Both the position numbers and the translations under genes were made by a program. A DNA stretch of 64,000 bases. Origin: JAHBNG01 sp039028975. GTDB lineage: Bacteria > Chloroflexota > Anaerolineae > Caldilineales > Caldilineaceae. Shown here one piece after another: positions 1 through 12,000 of this stretch (its first letter is position 1; every line of letters starts with the position of its first letter). The notes under the pieces were generated by a model. The model worked only from the letters and a program-made list of their open reading frames with translations, searched no databases and had not been told where the DNA came from. The stretch lies in contig JBCCHB010000003.1 of assembly GCA_039028975.1 (NCBI GenBank), forward strand, positions 174,023 to 238,022, read 5' to 3'.

Positions 1-3000
1 TCTTGTTGCCCTTGAACTTTGACGCTACTGCGTCCGGTTAAAATCAGGTGGCGTGCGCCCTGCTCTGCAAGCCAATAGGCATTTTGCAATCCTAATCCGC
101 CCAGACCGCCCGTGATGAGGTAGGTACCGTCGGCCCGAATCGAAGGTTTCTTGATGCTCGGTGCCGGTTGCGCGGAAACCAATCGGGCTACATAGCGTTC
201 TCCTCGGCGATAGGCAATCTGTTCTTCCCCTTGAGCTTCTCTTTCCTCTTCCTGTTGGAGAATTTCCGCCAAGAGCAATTGGGCTGTCTCTTCTGTGGGC
301 GTTCGGCTATCCATATCGATTAGTCCGCCCCACAGTTCGAGATGCTCCAAGGTGACAACCCGGCCCATTCCCCACAGTGGTGTTTGGGTAACCGCCACTG
401 GCTCGGCTGGGGAAAGTTGCTGCGCACCCTCTGTAATTACCCACATACGAGGCGCTTGCTCCTCGATGGTTGTCAGCGAATGAACCAAATGCAACACGCT
501 GCCCAGGTTGCGTTTTTGACTTTGCATCAATTCAGCAGGATCACGTTCCTCAACCAGATCGAGTCTATCTGCTCCATCATTGAGCGCCCATAAGTGGATG
601 ACACCACGAAGAGGGGGTGTTTCGCTATTTGGGGTCAACAGTTGAGCCGTGAGTTCAGTCAGTTCGGCTTCCTCTGTGACCAGATCAACAGACTCCCCTA
701 AGTCTGACAGCCGCTGGGCTAAACTTTCCCCTACGCTGACCTTTTTGCCATCGGCTTCGTTCATGCTGGATTCATCAGTTGCGGCTTCATCAGCTCCACT
801 GCCATTCTCGTGGGCATGATCTTTGGCACTGTATTTGGGTCTGTCTGCAAGGATTAGCCAGCGACCAGCCGTACTCGGTGGAACCATAGCTGGCGGAGTT
901 TGAGGTTCCCAAGAGACTTCATAGATCATGGAATCAATTTGGGCTGCAATCTGCGATGCGCGGTTTTCAGCCTCCAATGCCGCCAGCACTTTAAGGACCA
1001 TGGACTTGTCTTCGGTAGCAAATTCCTTTCTGCCAGCAATTAGGTCAGTTAGCTGTTCAATGGTGCCATCAGATGTATGGGTAGAGAGCAATTGGGCAAA
1101 GCTATCCTTGGGTTCACTACCGTTGATGTGGCCGTTGGCTTGGCCGTTTAAATGGCCGTTGGCGGAAGCATTGGCCGATCCAGGGGTTTGTGTGCTCTCA
1201 GGCCCAGCCCAGTACCGTTGTCGTTGGAATGGATAAGTCGGCAACGTGACCCTGTGCCGTTCATAGGCTTGATCAAAGCCTTCCCAATCGATGTCGATCC
1301 CCCTGGTGTACAGGGTCCCCAAGCTCTCCAGCATCTGCTCCCAGTCACTTACATTCTCTCGCAAGCTGGGGAGGGTTGTTGGGGTACTCTCGCCCGTTGC
1401 TTGCCCATCGGCTAGCTGGCCGACCATGCCCAGCAAGGTCGGTTTGGGGCCTATTTCGATGAAGATCGTACAGCCCTCGCTGATCAGGGTCTCCACACCG
1501 TCAGCAAATCGGACGGTGTTCCGTAGATGCCGCCGCCAGTAGCTCGGGTCTGTTAGCTCATCTGAGACACGTTTCCCCGTCATGCTGGAGACTACAGGTA
1601 CATTGGGGTGAGAGAGGACCAGATTTTGTACAGCAGATTCAAAGTCATCTAGCACCGGATCCAGCATGGGAGAGTGGGCCGCTACAGGAATTTCTAACTG
1701 ACGCGTTTTGAACCCTGCTTCTTTGAGCTGCTCGGCTACCAGCGCCACATTGGTATCTCCGCCAGAAATGACCACGCTTTGGGGACCGTTGATTACCCCA
1801 AGGGTAACATCCTCGTAGAGCAGCACTGGGCGGGTATCTGGGCGGGTATCTGAATCGGTATCTGGGCGGGTATCTGAATCGGTATCTGGGGCAGTAGTTG
1901 TGCTAGAATCACTTTGGGTAATAAAGGGCAGCACCTCTTCCTCTGATGCCATAACCGAGACCATACTGCCTAAAGCCGTCTCCATCAGTCGACCTCGTTC
2001 TATGACCAGTCGAAGCCCATCTTCCAGCGAAAGGACCCCGGCTGTGTACGCCGCAGCGAAGTCACCCAGGCTATGGCCCAGAACCACTGCTGGTTCAACA
2101 CCCCATGAGCGCCAGAGATCGGCCAAAGCACATTCGATGGCAAAGTTTACCGCCTGGCCACAGGGGTGAGATTCCATCAGATCGTTCTGTTCTGGTGGCG
2201 CGGTTGGGTAGATTAGCTCCAGCAGGGAGCGCCCCAAATGCTCTTGAGCAACTCGGTCACAGCGATCGATTATAGAGCGGAAGAGTGAGTCGTCTGCCCC
2301 AGTTTGATAGAGCTCTCGTCCCATGTCTAAATACTGAGCACCCTGGCCCGTAAAGAGAAAAGCGATGCGTGGCCTAAGCTGTGAGGTGCTACCCTGTACA
2401 ATACCCAGCCCACTTTCGCCCTTTTCAACAAGAGCTAGTTTGCTCTGTAAGTCTGTATAGCTTTCGGCAACAACGGCAAGCCGATGGTTGAAATGGCTTC
2501 GCCTAACTGCTGCTGAATGACAGAGATCGCCCAAATCAATATCACGATGCTCCTCCAAGTACGTGGTGTATCGACTCGCCAAATCTGGCAAAGCCTCTGC
2601 ATTCTTGGCGGACAACGTCAACAGATGCCGCGGACGAGCTTTGTCTACCACCTGCTCACTCGCACCTTGCCCACTTGCCACTTGCCCACTTGCCACTTGC
2701 CCACTTGCCACTTGCCCACTTGCCACTTGCCCACTTGCTCCTACCACGATATGGGCATTGGTCCCGCTGACACCAAAGGCACTGATTCCCGCCAGAGCCA
2801 GAGTTCCCTCGGCCACGCCGGGCCAGGGTTGAAGCGTGGTTGGGATATCAATGGCAAAGTCATCCCACTCGATGTGAGGGCTGGGCGTTGTAAAGTGCAG
2901 ATGGGGCGGCAGTTGACCATAATGCAAGGACAATACCGTCTTCATGAAGCCCGTAATACCAGCCGCTGCTTCCAGATGACCCATATTGGTCTTGACCGAA

Positions 3001-6000
3001 CCAACCAGTAGCGGCTCTCTTCGCTTGGCCCCAAAGACTGCGCCTAGTGCCCGAATTTCAATGGGATCCCCCAGCGAAGTTCCTGTACCGTGGGCTTCAA
3101 TGTACCCTACCTCGTCTGGGGTCACCTGGGCATTAGCCAGCGCTTGATTGATTAGCTTCTCGTGGGCCAACTTATTCGGAACGGTAAATCCACTGCTAGA
3201 GCCATCATGGTTGACTGCGCTACCTTTAATGACGGCCAAAATTTTGTCACCATCTGCTTCCGCTTCACTGAGTCGTTTGAGTAGAACCATGCCACTCCCT
3301 TCACCGCGACCGTACCCATCGGCTGAAGCATCAAAGGTTTTACAGCGGCCATCAGGCGCTAAAGCTTGCATCTGGGACAGCCCAATGTGGCCGATGGGTG
3401 AAAGCATGAGACTGACACCGCCGGAGAGGGCGAGATCACATTCACCAGTGCGCAAGCTTTGGCATGCCAAGTGGAGTGCCACAAGGGACGATGAACAAGC
3501 CGAATCAACGGCCATGGTGGGGCCTTGCAGACCTAGGAAGTAGGCCAGCCGCCCGGCAGCTGCATTACTCGCAGAACTGGTAATGCCATACAGATCCATG
3601 TCCGCCCAATCATGGCTACCAGTTGCCAGACCATAGTCACCACCGCTAATGCCGATAAAGACACCCGTTTGGCTGTCAACAAGCTGGCTCGGCACCAGCC
3701 CGGCTCGTTCTAATGTCTCCCAGCCGACCTCCAAGAGAATCCTATGTTGGGGATCCATGCTCTCAGCCTCCCGAGGTGAGATGCCAAAGAAGAGCGGATC
3801 GAACTGGTCTGCCTGTTCAATAAATGCGGCTTCCCTAGTATACATCTTGCCAGGCATGGGGCGTTGCGCATCGTAAAATTCATCCAGATCCCAGCGGGAT
3901 TTGGGGACTTCTCTCATCATATCTGTCCCTGCCTGGAGAAGCTGCCAAAAGTCTTCAGGCGTATTGGCACCCGGAAGACGACAGGCCATGCTGACGACGG
4001 CAATTGGCTCATCCATGCCAATGGTTCGGTTCACAGAGTGGCTTGGCTCGACCCCCTGAGCGGCACTCCCTGAGCCTTCTGCTTCTACCGAGGAAGCAGA
4101 GAGGGGCAGTTCACTCATCAAGTGGCGAGCTAATGCATCAACGGTTGGATACTCAAAGGCAATGGTCGATGAGAGAGATATGCCCAAAGTACGCGCCAAC
4201 TGACGACGGAGTTCCAGGGCCATAATCGAATCCATACCCAAATCGGCAAAGCCAATCGCATGATCCAGCGTCTGATCCATATGCTCTCTCAGCCCCAAGA
4301 TCTCTGCCAAGGTTGCATGTATGTGGTCCCGTAGCGCATCCAGCCGCTGATTGCCTGGAAGCAACTGGAGTTCCTCAACAAATTTGGCTCCCTCAGTCGA
4401 CGATTCACCTGAGTCTTGGCCCGTATCTGCCTGGGCCACTTTCAGCTCGGCCAGGAAACGACGCGGTTTGTGCATCTCATAGAGGCTCTTCAGGCTGGAC
4501 CAATCTACGTCAGCCGCGGTGATTTGTACTGCATCGGTCTGCATGAGGTACTCTTGAATGGCCAGCCCCTCTTCTGGAGAGAATGAGCGCAGACCCATAG
4601 CCAGCAACATGGCTTGAGCTTCGGGTGTGGCCATGCCACCACCAGCCCATGGCCCCCAGGCGATGCTCAGCCCTGGTAGACCCTGGCTCCTGCGGTAGGC
4701 CATCAAGCCATCGATAAAGTGGTTGGCTGCGCCATAGTGGGCTTGGTATTTGCTGCCCCAGATGGCGGCACCCGAGGAGTAGCTGATGAAGAAATCGAGA
4801 TTCCACTCTGTCGTCAGCAAGTGCAACAGCCAGCCACCCACAACTTTGGGACGCAGCACTGCCTCAAAATCATCCCACTGTAACGACGGGAGTGCTTTAT
4901 AACCAGCCACACCCGCTAAATGGATAACCCCACGAAGGAGGGAACCTGCATCAGCGATCTGCTCAAAGAGCTGAACCATCCCTGTCACATCTGCCACATC
5001 GACTTGGGCAACCTGAATGGTCGCGCCTTTTTCTGTTAGTTCGTCCAGGATGCTCTGCTGATGCTTGGTCTGCACCCCACGTCGTCCGGTAAGTATGAGC
5101 TGTTTGGCACCTTGCGCAACCAGCCAGCGTACGATTTGCAGCCCTAATCCGCCCAAACCACCTGTTACTAGATAGGTGCCATCATCCCGTATCTCAATCC
5201 TCTCCTGGTTGACTTGCAACTGGGCTGGAACCAGGCGAGCCACATAGCGATTCCCTTGCCGATAGGCGATCTGCTCTTCGCTCTGCTCTTCAGACTGTAA
5301 ATCACCAGCAACACCTGACTGCAAAATCTCGGCAAGTATGCTATGGGCCATTTCTGATGCCGTTGCTTTGGGATGATCCACTGACGGATCTAGATCAATT
5401 AATCCCCCCCACAGATCGCCATACTCAAGGGTAACATTGCGTCCCATGCCCCAAAGAGGCGTCTGGGCAACAGAAACGTCCTCCTCGGGTTCAAGCTGCT
5501 GGGCACCCCGAGTCACCACCCAGAGCCGGGGTGATTGACGGGATGATTTATCCGCTGCCCTTGGTTCAGTACCTGATTCAGTACTTGAGTCAGCTTGAGC
5601 CAGTGTCTGGACAATTTGTAGCAGCCCGCCCAGATTGCGTTCCTGACTTTGCATCAGGTTGGCCAGATGCTCTGGAGTCGCTTGATTATCCTGCGGAGGC
5701 ATGGCATCAGCCAACGCCCACAGATGGAGGATCCCGCGCAGAGGCAGCTCTTCTTTCTGATAGGTGGCCACTCTTTGCAGCAACTCAGATAGAGCAATCT
5801 GGTCATTGGTTCCACCGTTACTGACTTGCTCTACTTGCTCTCCCCATTCGGTCAACTGATTGGCCAGCGCGTCACCTAGACTATCTGCATCAGCGTTGCT
5901 CTTATCTAGTAGATTATCGTCAACAAGAATAATCCACCGACCCGGCTCAGTTGGTGGGACCAGCTTGCTTGAGATTTGCTCTCTTTCCCAAGCCACTTGG

Positions 6001-9000
6001 TAGGTCATCGCCTCAACCTGGGTGGCCTTCTGTTGGGCGCGGTTTTCATCCTCCAACGTATTCAGAACCCGGGTCACCGTCTCTCGTTCTGTTGCATCAA
6101 AGTGGCCTCGAATCGCAACAAGATCAGTCAGCTCTTCTATGCTATTGGTGGAGAGCCACTGGGCAAATCCATTCTGCGAGGCTCTGCTCTCCTGCAGCCC
6201 AGCAAGTTCTCCTCCATCCCCAAGCCAGTAGCGATCTCGCTGGAATGGGTAGGTGGGTAACAGGACCCGTCGCTTGCTAGCCCCTGTTGGGCTACTCTCT
6301 GCAAGGCCTATGTTAGTTTCATGGCTGAGCAATTCCCAATCAAGGTCTACACCGTGGACATACAGTGTTCCGAGATTGGTCAGCATCTGGTATCGGTCAT
6401 CCTGCTCATGGTGCAGAGAGGGGATAAGGATAGGCTCTTGAGGCTCAGCTACAGGTGCAGTGACCTGCTCGCCAACATCTTGGACAATTACACTCTCAAT
6501 AATCTGCCCGACCATACCTAGCAACGTGGGTTTGGGGCCAATCTCAACAAAGAGGGTACAGCCTTCAGCCGCTAAGGTCTTGACTCCATCTACGAAGCGC
6601 ACGGGTTGACGTAAGTGTTGCCGCCAATAGGTGGGATCGGTCAGTTCGTCGGTTATCATTTGGCCAGTCATGCTGGAAACAACCGGTCGCTGGGGAGGCC
6701 TGAGAGTAATCTGTTGGCGGATGAGTGTCTCAAATTCATCCAAAACTGGGTCTAGCAACGGTGAATGGGCAGCCATAGGGACGGCCACTTTTCGCGTCTT
6801 GAAGCCGGCCTCTTGGATGGCTTCCGCAGCCGCCATAACGTGCTCGTCTCCACCTGAGATCACTACGCTATAGGGACCATTGACGACGCCAATGACCACA
6901 TCCTCATATGGCTCAACGAAGGGCGCAATATCCGCCTCTGAGCCCATGATGGAGACCATGCTACCTACTGCCTGCTCCATCAAGCGACCTCGTTCACTGA
7001 CTAATCTCAGACCGTCTGCCAAGGAAATCACGCCCGCAGCGTAGGCTGCAGCAAAATCACCCAGGCTGTGGCCCAAAACAAAATCGGGCTGAATACCCCA
7101 CGCCTTCCACAGATCAACCAACCCACATTCCACGGCAAAGTTGACCGCTTGGCCGCAAGGATGGGAATCCATAATATCGTTGTGCTCTGGCTCTGCTTCC
7201 GGATAGAGCAGCTCAATGAGGGAACGTCCCAATACTTCCTGAGCCACCACCTCACAGCGCTCAATCACCGAGCTGAAGGCGTGCTGGGTTTCGTATAACT
7301 CCTGCCCCATTCTCAAATATTGAGCACCCTGACCGGTAAAGAGAAACGCAATTTGAGGAGGCTTCTGTCCAACTGTTCCATGTAAAAGACCTACGTGCTC
7401 CTCACCTTGAGATAGAGCCGTGAGCTTGGTTTGCAGATCGTCCTGATCTGTGGCCACAATTGCCCGTCGCTGATTGAAGTGGCTCCGCCCGACCCCGGCC
7501 GTATAGCAGAGATCCCCTAAATCGCTCTCTGGGTGACTGGTTAAATGATTCAAGTAACGCTGGGCCAACTCGGGCAGTGCCGACGCACTCTTAGCCGAAA
7601 TAGGCAACAGATGAAGAGACCTGTTAGCCTGTTGGTCGGCTTGCCCCTGTGGAGACGGGGATGGGTCGGCTTGTCCCTGTGGAGACAGGGATGGGTCGGC
7701 TTGTCCCTGTGGAGACAGGGATGGGTCGGTTACCACTACCACCTGCCCACCTGCTTCTTTCACACCTTCCACCTGCCCACCTGCCACCTGCCCACTTGCT
7801 ACAATCACATGGGCATTGGTGCCACTGATGCCAAAGGAGCTGATGCCTGCAATACGCTCGGGTTTGGTTATATTCGCGAAATTTGCAGACTCTAAATTTT
7901 CATGCTCTGAACTTCCAGCCTCTAGACTTGCTGAGTTGGGCCAAGGCTGCAATGCTGTAGGCACTTCAACCGCAAATTCATCCCACCCGATGTAGGGGCT
8001 AGGCGTCTGAAAGTGTAGATGGGGGGGAAGCTGCCCGTAGTGTAAAGCCAATACTGTCTTGACAAAGCCAACTATCCCCGCCGCAGCCTCTAGGTGTCCC
8101 ACGTTGGTCTTGACCGATCCCACATAGAGCGGCGCCTCTCGATCTTTACCAAAGACCGAACCGAGGGCGCGAATCTCAATGGGGTCGCCTAGAGGGGTAC
8201 CAGTACCATGGGCTTCAACATAATCCACCTCTGCCGGTGTGACATTGGCCGCTGATAGGGCTTGACGGAGCAATTTCTCTTGGGCACGTCGATTGGGGAC
8301 GGTCAATCCGCTGCTTGGCCCATCATGATTGACAGCACTGCCCTTGATGACCGCCAGGATCGTGTCGCCATCTTCCTGCGCTTCACGAAGCCGCTTGAGC
8401 AAAACCATGCTACCACCCTCCCCACGACCATAGCCATCGGCTGCTGCATCAAAGGTCTTGCAACGACCATCAGGGGAGAGGGCTTGGATCTGGGCGAGGG
8501 CTATGTGGGTAACTGGTGCCAATATGAGACTGACGCCACCCGCCAAGGCTAGATCACACTCTCCCATGCGCAGGCTCTGACAAGCCAGATGGAGGGAGAC
8601 CAAGGATGACGAACAGGCAGTATCCACCGCCATGGCTGGCCCTTGTAAACCCAGGGTGTAAGCCAACCGTCCTGCCGCAACGCTATGGCCAGCGCTGGTT
8701 GCCATGTGGGTATCCAAGTCGGCCAAGCTTTCGATGCCGCTGACCCACCCATATTCACTACCACCAATGCCTACAAAGATACCTGTTTGGCTATCGACCA
8801 ATTGACTTGGGGCCAGCCCTGCTCGCTCCAGAGCCTCCCAACTGACTTCTAGGAGTAGACGATGTTGAGGATCCATGCTTTCAGCTTCCCGAGGAGAGAT
8901 GCCAAAGAATAAGGGATCAAATTGATCTACATTCTCAATAAAGGCCGATTCTCGGGTGTACATCTTACCCGGCATTGGGCGCTGTGGGTCATAAAAGTCA

Positions 9001-12000
9001 TTCACATTCCAGCGCGACCGTGGTATTTCGGCCACCATGTCGGCCCCCTCCTGAAGCAGTTGCCAGAAGGCCTCAGGGGTATCCGCACCAGGGAAGCGAC
9101 AGGCCATGCTGATAACGGCAATTGGCTCATCCATACCGATTGCGCGATATTCAGTCTGGACAATGGCTTCTCCGGTCCGGGGCGTAGACAACACCAGCAC
9201 CTCGTCCAACAGGTAGTTGGCCAATTCATCAATTGTGGGGTACTCAAAAGCAATGGTCGTGGGTAGGGTACAATTGAGCTCTTGCTCTAGTTGGCGGCGT
9301 AGTTCCAGAGCCATGAGCGAATCCATGCCCAGATCGGCAAAACCAGTCGTGCGATCAGACAGATGGGCAATGCCCAAGACCAGTCCCAATGCCCCTTCTA
9401 GATGAGCACTAAGATGTTCCAGCCGCCGACTGACAGGTAACTCTTCTAGGACTTGTACCAGGGTTGCCTTATCATGCGCAGACTCTGTTTGGGTTACAAA
9501 GTGGCTATAGAAGGGTTGAGGAATTCCTCTGGCTAGCTCGACTGTTGTCCAGTCCATGGGGATGACGCCGACTTGGCTGCGCTTGGCTCTTCCCGCTTCT
9601 TCCGCTGAAGTTGCCTCTGCCAACAGGTCCTCCAAGACTGCTATACCCAGTTGGGGTGATATGAACTGGCTCTCATCCAGAGCAATTTGCGTTGTTCGGG
9701 CAGCCATGCCTGCGTTTGCCCAAGCACCCCAATTGATGCTGAGGCCTGGTAACCCTTGCTGCTGGCGGTAGCGTGCCAGGCCATCCATAAATGAATTGGC
9801 CGCAGCGTAGTTGCCCTGTCCCATACTGCCCAGCAACGAAGCCGCCGACGAGAAGAAGACCATATAATCTAGTTCTAGCTCTTGGGTCAGTTGGTGGAGC
9901 AGCCAACTGCCAGCGACCTTGGCCGACAAGACGGTGGCAAAGCGTTCCCAATTCTGATTGAGCAAGATGCTGTCATCCAAGGTGCCTGCCGTATGGAAGA
10001 TGCCCTTGAGCAAGGGCTGGTTTACCTGATTGGTTGCCTGACTCTCCGCTTTGAGCAGGTCCGTTTTAGTGAATTGACTAAAGAGCTCACGCATACCGGC
10101 CTCATCAGCCACGTCGACCTGAGCAATTTGGACGGTGATACCCTGGGCCTCTATCCGATTGACCGCTTCCTGTTGAACGTCGTTGGTAATACCTCGCCGT
10201 CCCGTTAAAATGAGATGACCTACACCCTGCTCTGCCAACCATTCTGCTACTAGAAGACCAAGCGCACCCAGACCACCTGTAACCATGTAGCTAGCATCAT
10301 CTTCAAATGATACAGGCGCCTGGGTGCCTGGCTTGAGCTTGCTCCGTACTAACCGAGCAACTTGACGCCGTCCCTGACGATAGGCCACCTGGGTCTCGCC
10401 ACGCCCAGGATGCTGCCCGCTTTGCGGGGTAGCCGTTTGCAGAATTTCTGCCAGCAGGGTTTCTGCCATCTCTGCTGGGTCAGAATGAATAGCGTTGGAA
10501 TCAGTAGTGTCAGCAGGTAAGTCAATCAATCCACCCCATAACTCGCCATGCTCCAAGCCAATCACCCGGCCTAGACCCCACAGTGGCATTTGGGCAAGCG
10601 AAACCGATTCCGTGGATTTGAGCTGCTGGCCACCTTGGGTTGCAACCCAAATTTTCGGTGGTTGTGGGCTATCGGCAAACGCTTGGACAAGCTGTAAGAC
10701 GCTACCCAAATTCTGCTCCTGGACATGCATTAGGCTAGCAACATCTTCAGGTTCCCTGCTATCATCATGGCTATCCATTGAGCCATTGACAGCCCAAAGG
10801 TGAATGACCCCGCGGATCGGCACTCGATCCTCAGATTCAACAATAAATCGGTCGATGGATTCAGTCAGTCCAGTTGCGCTAGTTAGACTTTCTGGCGTTA
10901 CCACACGGATTGTTTCACCCAACTCGATCAATCGTTGGGCCAGACATTCGCCTATTTCCGCAGATACGCCTGCAGGGCCAGCCAGGATAAGCCAGCGACC
11001 TGGCGTAGAGGGTGCCACTACGGCCCCTACTTTCTCCCCTCGTTCCCATGCCACTTCGTAAAGCATGGACTCGATCTGGGCTGTCAGCTGCTGGGTGCGA
11101 CTCTCGGCGTCCAGGGTTTCCAGTACTCGAGTCAGCGTCTCCCGCTCATCTGTCCCAAATTCACCTTTTTCGGCAATCAGATCGGTAAGCTCTTCAATGC
11201 TGCTGGAAGAGAGCCATTGGGCAAATCCACTCTGAGGTGTAATGCCATTTACAAAACCAGTAGCAGACGCCTCGTCCGGCTCAATCCAGAATCGTTCCCG
11301 TTGGAAAGGATAAGTAGGGAGCTGCACCCGTTGCCGTTCCTGGCGCTGGTGGACGGAAAGCCAATCAATCTCAGCGCCATGCACGAATAGCTGTCCCAGC
11401 GCAATCAGCATCTGCTGCCTGTCGCTTTGGCCCTCTCGCAAGCTTGGCAGGGTGAGGGGGGGGCTGGTCGATTGGTCGATTGGTCGTTTGGCCGTTTGGT
11501 CTCCTACCATGCCAAGTAGAACGGGCTTGGGGCCGATTTCGAGGAGGATGTCCACGTCCTGTGCGTAGACGGTAGCTATGCCATCCGCAAAGCGAACGGC
11601 TTCGCGGACGTGGCGAACCCAGTAATCGGCTGTCAGGATTTCATCGCCAGCCAATTGACCAGTGACGTTAGAGACCAAGGGCAAAGTGGGTGGGTGATAG
11701 GTAATGCTCTCAGCCACCTGGCGGAAATCCTCCAGCATAGCGTCCATGAGGGGAGAATGGAAGGCATGGGAGACGATGAGTTTGCGGGTCTTGATGCCTT
11801 CAGCAGCCAGCTCTTCTGTAATTTTGAGGACGGATTCTCGGACGCCCGAGATGACCACGCTCTCTACCCCATTGACGGCAGCGATGGAGATGTCATCAAC
11901 ATAGGGCGAAATGGCTTCCTGTACCCGAGCTTCATCTGCCAGCAGAGAGACCATCTCGCCATCCTGGGGCAAGGCCCCCATCAACGCACCCCTGGCCGCA

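Larger units (their letters stand above)
1..4012 (-). other. Module 12 (partial): KS-AT(VAAHS)-KR, cut by left edge
   Basis: KS Cys codon 3495-3497 in DSACSSS (Ser for the usual Thr before Ala-Cys); AT about 2375-1425 with GHSLGD and VAAHSPMLDP near 1669-1686; structural KR half about 900-200; catalytic KR starts about 126 with YLITGGLGGLGLQ and is cut. KR type and ACP are not visible. Confidence 0.91.
4125..9130 (-). other. Module 11: KS-AT(MAAHS)-KR(A-type)-ACP
   Basis: KS Cys codon 8613-8615; AT about 7360-6510 with GHSLGD and MAAHSPLLDP near 6759-6777; KR Tyr codon 4734-4736 with Trp in GAAIWGSK; ACP serine codon 4227-4229 in GMDSIMALELRR. The KS is of the same type as modules 9 and 10, but the AT belongs to the other AT family. 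Confidence 0.91.

Noticed and set aside
2661..2741. CRISPR-like array
   Set aside because: Units are 15 bp without unique spacers and lie in frame in a coding sequence.
2517..3011. Plus-strand frame with HLPTCHLPTC repeats, and the many other plus-strand frames
   Set aside because: They lie antisense to conserved KS, AT and KR sequence; the repeat is simply the complement of the GQVAS-coding tract. No plus-strand frame has recognisable domains.
3480..3520. DSACSSS in the KS of module 12 as a catalytic defect
   Set aside because: The Cys nucleophile and the two His motifs are intact; Ser for Thr two residues before Cys is conservative.
7636..7725. CRISPR-like repeats or a terminator from the hairpin units
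   Set aside because: The units are directly adjacent with no spacers, the stem is short, no T-run follows, and the tract is in the middle of an open PKS frame.
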